A DNA stretch of 64,000 bases from NCBI GenBank assembly GCA_016617785.1, contig JADILM010000002.1, positions 124,001 through 188,000 on the forward strand, in the 5' to 3' direction. The DNA is from Sporobolomyces roseus (lineage: Eukaryota; Basidiomycota; Microbotryomycetes; Sporidiobolales; Sporidiobolaceae). Shown piece after piece: positions 35,331-44,567 of the stretch. The notes below the pieces were generated by a model, which saw only the letters and a list, made by a program, of their open reading frames with translations, made no database searches and was not told the origin of the DNA. Every line of letters begins with the position of its first letter. Position 1 is the first letter of the stretch. The position numbers were made by a program, and so were the translations under genes.

Positions 35331-36971
35331 TCAAATTTCTCTCCTCAATGCGTTCCTGCACACGTCCTCTACCGTCGTTCCATCGCTTCCCATATCGATC
35401 TCCGTCGCCATGAGAGCAGGTCGATCAAGATGCTTCGTAGTCGACACCGGTATCTCGCTCTTCGTTTGAGGTTCTCGTCGATAGCCGGTTTGAAGTAGAG
35501 TTTCGACAGTCAACCTCGTGTCGGCATCGGGACGCTCGATTGCGGTAGAATTGGAGGCGATGGTAGGCTCTTTCGTGTTGAGGGGATTCGCGATAGCTCG
35601 AAGGTTGAGACAGAGATGACGCTGCTCGCGAGAAGCTGGTCAGTTACAGGCCGTGAGGCTCGGTAGGAGGAGCTGAGCTCACACGAAACAAGCTGAGAGA
35701 ACAGTGGCGAATGGTGCGAGAACTGGTCCAAGATCTGAGGTGTAGCTGTTTCGACCGAAATCGTCAGCTGCGAACTTCGAAAAATCTCGATAGTTCCGAA
35801 GTCGAAGAAAGTACAACGCTATCATGGCTGCAGAGTTAGCCAGTAAAACGAGAGCGTAGTACTAGTCAAGTCGAACAAAGTCAGTATCAGTACGAACTCA
35901 CGAAACACCCTGAGCTTCGAAGAATCCGTAACTAGAAAAGCTTACCATCACTCCATCTCGAAGCAGAATGTCGGCCAAGGTTGAAGTACCATGAGAGTTG
36001 CGGTACAGCTGATATGCTTTCGTAGTGGTGAGGATAAAACAGGTCGCATCGAAGAGTACAATCGGACCGACTAGCACAGGAGGAAAAAGAAAATCAGATG
36101 ATGATCTCGAATAACTTTGAGCCAGTCACACTTACACCATAGGAATATATACCAACGGTTATCTCGTGGAGGGGAAGGCATGCAGCCGCTCACCCCTTGA
36201 GGAAGAGGCACAGCCTGCGAAAGAAAGCGTGCGAAGTTAGAAACGAATTCGGAAGCGACAGATCCTGAAGATTGGGCTCACGCGGAATCGACTAGTAGCG
36301 AAAGCTAGGCAGACCGTCTCGAGGAGCAGAGCGAATCCGACGAAGACAACTACGCTCCTTCGGAAGGCCCACATTGCGACAGTACTGTTTCGTCCACCAT
36401 TTGAGCTTGGTCAGGCTCACGCGCTCACAGTGTCGTTCTCAAGGAGACTCACCGTAAAGCAAGAACGTATGCTCCCGTGAGGCAAGCTAAGGGAGCACTC
36501 AAGTCAGTTTCAGAACAAGAAATCGGAAATTAGAAACGATCGACTTGCCTGCACTACAGAAGCAGAGCATGACGAGAACCAACGAGGGACACGACTTAGA
36601 GTCATAGCTCAAGGCTCCGAGGAAAGCTGCCATCGTGAATACTGAGTTGAGGAGTCCAGAGATCCTCGTTCCAATCGCGAAGAACTTGAAGAGAGAAGGT
36701 TGAGAAAGCCCTGCGACACCAGCGAGTCTCGTTAGCTCCATCACTTCAGTCGAGTTATAATATATCGATAGAGTTCAGAACACGTACAAATCAGGCGGTA
36801 CTCCTCGTCGAAAACGATAATTGAGTCGTAGATGAAAACAACACCGCAAGCCAAATGGGTGAACTTGGACGCGAGTAATGGCCTAGCCGTCTCTAGGAGA
36901 GCTCTAGGTACTTCGACAGGGATCAGAGACCTTTCGAGGTTGAGATTTGACAGTGTATCCAAGGATGTCAT
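35331..36971 (-). CDS. DUF6533-type multi-pass membrane protein, copy 2
   Basis: Start taken at ATG 36969-36971 (MTSLDTLSNLNLERSLIPVE). Core: FTHLACGVVFIYDSIIVFDE-EYRLI joins over an intron (codon T|GG) to WLSQPSLFKFFAIGTRISGL. Then come FLGALSYDSKSCPSLVLVML, ACLTGAYVLALR, AMWAFRRSVVVFVGFALLLE, a Cys-Pro loop with RDNRWYIFLW, VGPIVLFDATCFILTTTKAY, STLADILLRDGVM and YYALVLLANSAAM, then a disordered tail ending at 35331. One intron (36487-36548) uses a GC donor where copy 3 has GT. Role unknown; possibly sensing or transport at the plasma membrane (inference). A longer N-terminus from about 37148 is open but lacks support. Confidence 0.82.
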
Positions 36972-37400
36972 TTGAGAATTTTCGACGACGAGGGGGCGGA
37001 CGGTACTAGTCGGCTTTCTTGTAGACCTGCAAGGTGTTGCTCCGAGTAACCAGACGACCAAGGGGTCGTTGAGGACGTTCAAGAAAGAAGGGGAAGTAGA
37101 TGAAGGGGAAAAGAAGAAGCAAGATCGATCCTGAAAAACGAAGTTCACAGTTTCGCAATTTCCGTATTTATCAATTTTGCAATCAAGACCAGTGAAAGCA
37201 CCGATGATTGAGCAGTGACAGAAAAAGTCGAGGATATCGCTCTCGAAGAAGAATGAACCGACTGAAAATATAGTATAACGAGCTTGAAAATACTTGCAAA
37301 ACTTCTTCGCAAATCAACATAACCAAGTGACCTCGTTGGGTATCCCAATACAGCCTCATCCCCTACTGATACAATACAAACCGTCCAAACCCGCCATCCC
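36972..37400. other. Spacer between DUF6533 copies 2 and 3
   Basis: About 430 bp. The minus-strand frame of copy 2 stays open upstream to about 37148 but lacks similarity to the sister copies there; otherwise A/T-rich with no recognised feature. Confidence 0.4.
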
Positions 37401-38914
37401 TCAAATCTCGCTCAACCTCCTCTCGAAAAGAGTCGCTCCATCACTCCTCTCACTACTCCTCATCGTACTCAACGAGGGACGCTTCTCACTCCTCATCGTA
37501 CCCGCGGAAGCACGCCTAAAGTGTGACAAGTTGAAAGTATCGAGCTCGTTCTTTGGTTGATTCGAAGAGCAGCCGGTTTGGAGGAACGATTCGACGGTGG
37601 GTGATACATCGGAAGGTTCTGAACCGGGAAGGAACGAGGTCGTGGGAGGTCCAGACTTGCTACTCCCAGGAGCGGGACTTGAGATTGCGCGAAGGTTGAG
37701 GCAGAGGTGACAGCTGAATTGTGAAAGAGAGTGATTCATGAGTCGGTGTTAAAGAGAAGAGGAAAGAGGGAGCTTACACGAAGAGAGGAGAGAGAACTGT
37801 TGCGAAAGGTTGAAGCGTAGGACCGAGTCGAGAGGTGTAGCTGTGAGCGAAACGAGTCAGTCGAAAGCTTTGACGAAGAGAGTGAGATTGTGAGAACGTA
37901 CAAAGCGACCATCGTTGCGGTCGTGGTGAACAGAACGAGAGCATAGTACTGTGAAGAGTAGAGTTCGAGATGAGCGCTGCTTCATCGATGACTTTCGAAA
38001 AGCGCAAACTCACCATCACTCCATCTCGAATCAAGATATCCGCCAAAGTCGAAGCGCCTTGAGCAGCCCAGTGAAGCCTCAGAGCTTTGTACGTCGTGAG
38101 ACTGAACGTGAGCAAGTCGACTGTGACCATCGGAGCGACTGAACAAGAGAAGAAGATGTTAGTATTCGTTTCATCACGAGGAAAAAAAGGTGACTCACGC
38201 CAGAGGAAGATGTACCATCGTTGATCGGCGGGAGGAGCTGCAACGCATCCAGTGACACCTCGAGGGAGTGTAACAGTCTGTGAGCTCAGGAAACAGCATT
38301 AGCCAAGCTTCACGACTGGAGATGCAGAGATCTCGAGCTCACCTTGAAACGACTCGTAGCGAAAGCCAGACAGACAGTTTGAACGAGAACAGCGCATGCG
38401 AGGAGGATGACGATACTCTTTCGGAAAGAGTACATCGCAGCAGCACTAGTTCGATGACCTGGTTCAGCTTGTTGGAACTTCTCGTAGAAAGAGAGAGAAA
38501 GGTACTGACCGTAAAGCGAGAAGGTATGCGCCATTGAGACATGCTACACTCACAGATCGAGTCAGAACACTATTCGAGGAGAAGGAAGTATGGATTGGAC
38601 TTACCAGCGCTACAGAAAGTGACCATTGCGAGAGCGAGAGGTAAACATCCTTTCGAATCGAAACTGAGACCTCCGAGGAACGCTGCTAGGGTGAGAGCAG
38701 CGTTGAAGAGCCCATTGATCCTGACTGCGATAGCGAGGTATTTGAAGAGTGAAGGTTGAGCGAGCCAGATCAATCTGTATTCCTCCTTGAAAACGATGAA
38801 AGTGTCATAGAAGTAGACTGAACTACAAGCCAAATGAGTGAATCTTGCTGCTAGAGAGAGTCGGGCTGCGTCCATTAAGGCAGCAGGCGCATCGGAGGGG
38901 ATCAAGAGACCCAT
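37401..38914 (-). CDS. DUF6533-type multi-pass membrane protein, copy 3
   Basis: Start ATG 38912-38914 (MGLLIPSDAPAALMDAARLS). Core: FTHLACSSVYFYDTFIVFKE-EYRLIWLAQPSLFKYLAIAVRI, read through without the intron that splits RLI|W in copies 1 and 2. Then come FLGGLSFDSKGCLPLALAM, MYSFRKSIVILLACAVLVQT, VTLPRGVTGCVAAPPADQRW-YIFLW, VAPMVTVDLLTFSLTTYKAL, GASTLADILIRDGVM and YYALVLFTTTATM, with a C-terminal tail (CSSNQPKNELDTFNLSHFRR) ending at 37401. Closest to copy 2, sharing LIPVEVP/LIPSDAP, RFK and RFR loop borders and the VLAPFATVLS/LQPFATVLS helix. Seven TM helices predicted by eye. Confidence 0.82.
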
Positions 38915-39314
38915 GGTTCTGGACTGATTTGGCGGGGAAAAGAGAGTGTTCTGAGTCGGCGTAAAGAAGGAGAATAACTGTAGGAGGTGTGCCCCAGTGA
39001 CCAGTCTCTATTGGAATTGATCAGAGAGGTTCCTGTTTGTGAGTGGAAGAAGATGAGAGGGAGAAAAGTGAGGAGAAGAGGGAAAGAAGAAAGAAAAAGT
39101 CCCACTTTTTCGCAACTCGATTTTCAGAACTTCCAAGAATCCTTCCATACTCATTCTGTAGTTTATCTACCTTTGCGTCGTCGTCGCTTACGAAGTGGTA
39201 GACAAATCGATCAACACCGCCGCGGAAACTCATCGGACTTTTTTCCCTATTCCTCTTTCGCACCTTCCCCTTCTCCCTTCTTCCTTTTCCCTCCCTCTCT
39301 ACGCTCCACCGAGA
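38915..39314. promoter_or_regulatory. Divergent intergenic region
   Basis: About 400 bp between DUF6533 copy 3 (minus) and the small membrane protein (plus). A long pyrimidine-rich stretch (39240-39300) immediately precedes the plus-strand ATG, a common fungal leader feature. No other element recognised. Confidence 0.5.
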
Positions 39315-40009
39315 ATGCGAGCATCCACCGAACTCGCCATCTCCCTAGGTTCCATCTTCGGGTTCATAGCCCTAATTCTCTCACTCGCATTTGCCCGGTT
39401 CGCATTTCGAAAACACTCAAAAGGTCGTTCGACCCCAGTCGATCCCGTATACGAGTCGCAATTGAACGAGGGAGAAACGAGAAAGGGTAAGAAATGGTTT
39501 GGAGGTAGATGGGGATTGACGCCTGTTGCGGAACCGGGAAAGAATGGGACAAAGTGAGCAAATCAGACTTTTCCCTCGTTTTCGTTTCTTTGAGAGTTGG
39601 GACTGACCTGAAAGAACGATGTTTTAGACAGTACTTGAGTGGTTGGTTCGCTCTGGACGGACCGACGGGAGCAGGTGAGCTTTGATTCTATAGCGAGCGA
39701 AAAGAGGAAATCGACTCACCTGGATTTGAGCCTACAGGTTGGACTGCGAGTGATGCAGACGGAACCTTTAGTACGTCAGCAGGAGTACCCGCGGAAGAAG
39801 GGAGTCAGAGAAGTTGGCGCGAGAGTCACTTTTCTCGAGCTTCCCGAGCTTCAAAGCGTTCGAAGAGAGGAAAAGGACCTCGACCCTCGAGAACCACCGA
39901 ACTCGGAATGATGGAAGGAAACCGAAGCGAAGGTGAAGGAGCTAAAGTTGAAGAGAAGGAAGAGAGGGTAAGGAAAGAAGAGGAAAGGCAAGGATTAGTA
40001 GAGAACTGA
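39315..40009 (+). CDS. Small single-pass membrane protein, unknown function
   Basis: Unrecognised. ATG 39315-39317 gives MRASTELAISLGSIFGFIAL, an N-terminal TM helix (IFGFIALILSLAFARFAF) followed by basic KHSKGR, so probably N-out/C-in or a signal anchor. Exon 1 ends at GTGAGC near 39554, and exon 2 reads QYLSGWFALDGPTGA. Exon 3 begins about 39740 as GWTASDADGTFSTSAGVPAE and turns into a charged Arg/Ser/Glu-rich tail (RASRASKRSKRGKGPRPSRT), ending VENQ-like at TGA 40007-40009 (last residues GLVEN). About 180 residues. The three exons join in phase with GT-AG borders, which is the main support for it being a real gene. Confidence 0.65.
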
Positions 40010-40099
40010 GTTGAAAAACGAGGTGAACTGAATTTTGGTTTTCATATTGCGTTATAGAGAGTTGTACAACTCCTTCGTTTACTCATCGTCACTTTACGT

Positions 40100-42131
40100 T
40101 TACGCACTGGGAGCAGTGGCGCTAACGGTAGGGTTAGGTGCAGCTCCACCTAGACAGAAAGCGAAAGGAGAGAGATCAGTCGAGCTCTCGATCACGAAAG
40201 ATTAAGAAGTGAGAGCTCACCACGTCCACGTCCACCTCGAGCACCCCTTCCTCCTCCACCATTTCCGCGACCCCTTCCCTCACCTCTACCACCTCTGAAA
40301 CTTCCTCTCCTCTGACCTCCTCCCTCTCCACCTCCTCTCGCTCCACCTCTGTATCCATTTCCACGTCTCGAAGGACGAGCAGATTGGAACCCATCTCCTT
40401 GAGGAGTTGATTGCTGTCCATTCTCTCCTCCTCCTCCTCCAACGATGGGAACCGCCGGAGCCAACTCGGGTAGACTAGGTAATTCACCTCCACCTTCTTC
40501 ATCTGCTGCCCAATCGAGAGTAGGTTGTTCTTGTTGTTGAACAGCAGGAGGAGTAACGGCAGACAAAGTTTCCTCCTCGTTGTTCGCAGAGGAGTTCCCG
40601 TTGAGAGCGTTCGCGATAGGAGAAGGGATTTCAGTCGAAGGTGTGTTTGCTGAATCGGTGAAAGAGAGGATATCGGCAGTAGGGGTTGCGGGTCCGGAAG
40701 GAGGAGGTGCTTGAGCCGAATCAGCGATCTCTCCTGCCCAAGTTGCAACTTTGTCATCGGGAAGTGAGGCGGGCTCGATTTCCGATTCGTTGAGGAATGA
40801 AGGGGAAGTGTGGGATTCCTTCTCTCCGTCAACGAGGGCGATGACGGAATCGGTAGGACCGGGAGCAGAGGAGGATTCGAGAATCGGTGAATCCATGAGA
40901 GTTTCGTTCGTGCTGACGGGTTCGGGAACAGCAGTGAGACCGCGAATGAGTTCTTGAATTCGCGAGACTGATCAAACGTTCGAGAACGTCAATGATGAAT
41001 TAGAGTGGGAGCTTTGAAGAGTGATCAGGACTCACAGGAAACGCCTTCGATGACGTGATCTTCTGAACCAGTCGCGATTTTGCTGATCTTTTCGAGCGCA
41101 TCTCCATGTCCACCGAGAAGAGGTCCGTTACTCAATTCGTCAAAAAGACTGTGAACAGCGGCGACTTCTTGTCCGGTAGCTTGAGCAACGATCGGAGGAA
41201 GAACGGGAGGAGCGAAAGCGCTGGGTTGATTCGGAGAGTAGAGAGCACGAAGGTGGAGGAATTGGCAGAGGAGGACGAGTTGAGATTGAGCATCAGACTA
41301 TAGCATTTGAGAGGTCGTTAGTTCTGATTGCAAATATAGAGGCGAGAGAGCAGAAGCGAACTTTGACAGCGCGAGCTTGCTTCTTCTCTTCAGCGGCAGA
41401 TACACGCTTCTCACGTTCTTCATCCTCTTTCTCTTCAGCCTGTGGATGGGATACTTGGGGATCAGCTCGCGTTCTGCAGTTATTCGCAAATGCAACCGAC
41501 TCACTTGTAGGATGACAAGAAGTTCATTGAGTTCCTTCACGACAGCATCGATAGTACCTCTACCAGCGAGAGCACGTCTTTGATCTTCGTTGATATCTGA
41601 TTTCGCTTCGTACGCATCGAGACGTTGCTAAATTGGAGTAAGAACCAAAACGAGCGAAATCATCAGTAATCAAGAACAAACGTTGTAAGCCTCTGAACCC
41701 CTGCTAGGACCTTTGTACGGAACCAGACAGTCCTCATGATACCTTAGAGCGTGCCCCCACTCCTATAGAGAGAGAAGCCTTTCTCCCCTCCCCGCATCAT
41801 CGTCTTTAAACTTCTCTTCCCGCAACCTGAATGAGCGAAGTGACAGGCTTACGAGTTTCTTGTTCTGAGCCCTCAACCTCTTCTTAGTCTGTTCGACTGC
41901 GTTAGTCCTCTTGACTAAATCGCCATCTCCTCCTTCCTCATTCACCGCCTGAGACTCTTCTTGAACAGGTTCGACAGTTCCAGTAGTCTGAGGACCTAGA
42001 CTCGATGATGCGGTAGTACCTTTCTTGGATCCACGTTTGCGTGGTTTGGGTGCATAGGTTTGAGGTTGATTGAATCCTGGAATGATTCGGGGCACTCCAG
42101 AGAGGGAAGGGGAATCTTTAGGTGTAGACAT
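40100..42131 (-). CDS. RGG-box RNA-binding protein, caprin-like
   Basis: Start ATG 42129-42131: MSTPKDSPSLSGVPRIIPGF then NQPQTYAPKPRKRGSKKG, a basic N-terminus. A helical region follows (EQTKKRLRAQNKKL, QRLDAYEAKSDINEDQRRAL, VKELNELLVILQ, EEKEDEEREKRVSAAEEKKQ) that resembles the conserved helical domain of caprin-type proteins. Then FDELSNGPLLGGHGDALEKI and a long acidic Ser/Pro segment. The C-terminus is rich in RGG (RRGNGYRGGARGGGEGGGQR onward to GRGRG) and ends in a last exon GAAPNPTVSATAPSA, stop 40100-40102. Probably a cytoplasmic mRNP factor (inference). An Ngaro retrotransposon starts 122 bp upstream of its ATG, so its promoter or 5' UTR is likely displaced. Confidence 0.65.
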
Positions 42132-42252
42132 TTGTATGCTGGATATAGAGAGTGGTTAAGTAGGAAGAAAAAAAAAGGGTATCGATAAGAAAGTGAAGGG
42201 AAAGAGAGAGAAAGGAGGAACAAGGGTTTCGCAAGGGAAAGTGGGAGATTCT

Positions 42253-42501
42253 TTGCAAGGGACGTCGAAGAATTGAGCGTCTCGTAGGGGCGCCAGTGAA
42301 GTGTTTCTCAATACGAGATCAGCCTGCTAGGAAAATTGGTCTGCTCGAGCGAAGCGAGAGTCGACTCTTGCGAAGCCTCAGCGAATTTCGCTCTCTCTCC
42401 TACAATTTTCTCTCCTCCCTCCGTCGTCGACTCAGCTAGCCGGACTAGCTCTCTACGCCTTATCACAACTCTCAAGAACCTTCTAGCAAGCTTTTTGGCC
42501 C
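42253..42501 (+). repeat. Split direct repeat A1 (left end)
   Basis: 249 nt, begins TTGCAAGGGACG and ends CTTTTTGGCCC. Matches A2 at 49434-49682 without a difference that I could find. Contains a hairpin-prone segment around CTCGAGCGAAGCGAGAG. Confidence 0.95.
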
Positions 42502-42541
42502 TCCAAACGACTCCCACCTCTCCATCACACTTTCAATCAAC

Positions 42542-43900
42542 ATGCCAAAAGCGGCTCTCAACCTTGCTCCACCAGTCGCTGGTGAACCTCGAATCTCAAC
42601 TGTCGTACAACCTTACAGCAACGCTGGCTGGCATGCTGCACCCGATGTTGTCGCTTTGATGGGAAAGAAGCACCGCCTCTCTCCTCCAATGGTTCTCCTC
42701 ACTCCCACCGGAACAGCACTCGAGATCCGCCGTTCCCGACCCCTCTTGGTCGACGAGAACGATGCCGTAGTAATGGAAACGTACAAGGCTTTCGAGATGG
42801 CAGATCAAATTCTCGAATTCGACTCTCTTCCTCAGGCTTACACCAATTTCTTCGCTATCCTCGAAACCCATTTCGAGCCTCAGACCTTCAAGGCTATCGC
42901 AAGTGCGTTCAAGAAACACTTGTACGCTATGGAGGCTCGTCGAACCGAATCGAATGGACCTGTTCTCATGATCTACGATGGCCGTCGAAGAAAAGAATGG
43001 TTCAAGGAGTTGAAACTATCGGAGGACAACGCCACTCCCGACAATCTCGCTTCCCTTCCTCCTCTCCCTCCCTGGGATGATCAGCTCTTCCACTCCTGCT
43101 GCCAGCAGTTCGGCAAGACTTCGGCTGAAGTTCTCGACATTACGAAGTTGGGAGATAGTCATGTGAAAAGATTGATTCAGTTCACTTCGATGGTGGTCAA
43201 TGACGAAAAGGACAAGAAGAAGACGGGTCTCGCAGTCTCGGCAGTTGGGGAGGTAGTTGAAGAAGTATTGTCAATCGCTTCCGAACGACTAGCGAGCGGA
43301 ACCTGGTCACCTCTCAACTACTCGAGTTCCCTCTTTCGACCTGCAGAACGAGCTCTCATCGCACCTAGAACGACTGCTCTTCCCTCTCGACCCCACTCCT
43401 CCTCCCAGAAGCAACAGCCTCCTCCTTACCCCTCCGGCTCCCTTCCGAACCTTCATCCCTCGAAAGGACTCGTTCGACCAAGCGCGGTGGACGTCCTCAA
43501 CTCTCGAAACCCCAACGATCTCTGCGGTTTCTGCGGAGCGAGTGGAGACCACGTTTGGAACACCTGCGTCACCTACAACCCAGGAATGCTTACGAGAAAC
43601 GGAGGTTCCTTCGTCCTGGTCACCGGATCTGGCAAGCTCTGTCACAACTTTCAACTCGGTTACTGCAATGGCTGCTCTTACTACGAACATGCCTGCGCTC
43701 GCTGTGGAGATCGTTCAGGCTCGCACGGTTTCTTCAGGTGTCCCCGAAACTCCGGTACTTCAGCAATTGCCCGAACGAGTGGAGGACAAGCAGACGCCAA
43801 GAAAAGGAAGCTCGAAGATGCGAAGGGAGCTGCTGCACCCCAACAGAAGATTTGGGTACTCGACGATAAGGCTTCTACCGAATCTCTCTTTCGAATCTAA
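42542..43900 (+). CDS. Gag-like protein of the Ngaro element
   Basis: 452-residue first ORF (ATG 42542-42544). The N-terminal half is alpha-helical in character (AYTNFFAILETHFEPQTFKA, then DDQLFHSCCQQFGKTSAEVL). The C-terminal part has two Cys/His clusters: CGFCGASGDHVWNTC starting at residue 328 (CX2CX5HX4C) and LCHNFQLGYCNGCSYYEHAC followed by CGDRSGSHGFFRC. The latter pattern recurs in nucleic-acid-binding proteins of fungal YR retroelements (established family knowledge, recognised by motif only). A basic KKRKLED segment near the end could be a nuclear signal. It presumably packages element RNA. No frameshift or stop interrupts it. Confidence 0.85.
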   Translation: MPKAALNLAPPVAGEPRISTVVQPYSNAGWHAAPDVVALMGKKHRLSPPMVLLTPTGTALEIRRSRPLLVDENDAVVMETYKAFEMADQILEFDSLPQAYTNFFAILETHFEPQTFKAIASAFKKHLYAMEARRTESNGPVLMIYDGRRRKEWFKELKLSEDNATPDNLASLPPLPPWDDQLFHSCCQQFGKTSAEVLDITKLGDSHVKRLIQFTSMVVNDEKDKKKTGLAVSAVGEVVEEVLSIASERLASGTWSPLNYSSSLFRPAERALIAPRTTALPSRPHSSSQKQQPPPYPSGSLPNLHPSKGLVRPSAVDVLNSRNPNDLCGFCGASGDHVWNTCVTYNPGMLTRNGGSFVLVTGSGKLCHNFQLGYCNGCSYYEHACARCGDRSGSHGFFRCPRNSGTSAIARTSGGQADAKKRKLEDAKGAAAPQQKIWVLDDKASTESLFRI

Positions 43901-44567
43901 TCAGTAAGCCCCTTCTTTCTTCGCGCTCTTCTTCCCCTTCCTCCCAGTCTCCTACTCGCACATCCCCACCTCAGACTAGGGTTTCTCCCCTAGCTGCCGA
44001 GACTTTTTCACCTCATCACTGCCCACCTTACCTCTATCTCACCTTACTGTCTCCCTCTCACTCTCACTCTCACTCTCACTATCACTCTCACTCTCACTCT
44101 CACTCTCACCTCACCTCATCTCACCTCACCTCACCCTCTCGATAACTTGGGCCCACCCCTCGTTCATCTTCATCTCACCGGAACTTGGGCTCTCCCCATT
44201 TCTCCTACTCCTTACCACGACTTGGGTTCTCCCCTTGCTCACTAGCACCTACACCTGGAGAAGGGCTCACCCCTCACTTCCACTCGCGCCCTCCTCACCT
44301 CACTTTTCCTGGTCCGCCAGAAACTGACCTCCTCCTCTTTCCCCCTCTTTTCCCTCCCTCCACAGCGATCCTCACTCTATCTCTCACTCTCAAAGTCACT
44401 CATTATCACCTCCCACTCGCTCAACTCACCTTCGCTCGCCATTCAACTTCGCACCTTCGCTTGACAACGCTCACTCGCCCATTCCTCCTCAATCCCCCGC
44501 CCCTCCTCAATCTCCCGCCTCTCCTCAATCTCCGTTTCTTCTCCTTCACTCCCACCCATCCCCATAT
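43901..44567. repeat. Pyrimidine-rich low-complexity spacer with CACTCT microsatellite
   Basis: Region between gag and RT genes. 44049-44107 is an imperfect (TCACTC)n run, followed by (TCACC)-rich DNA. A phrase of the form ACTTGGGNYYWCCCC appears three times (about 44147, 44183 and 44219). An open frame from 44185 is low-complexity and has no motif. The spacer may be a transcribed leader of the RT gene. Confidence 0.7.

Noticed and set aside
44041..44110. CRISPR-like short repeats
   Set aside because: Simple (TCACTC)n microsatellite without spacers, in a eukaryotic retroelement.
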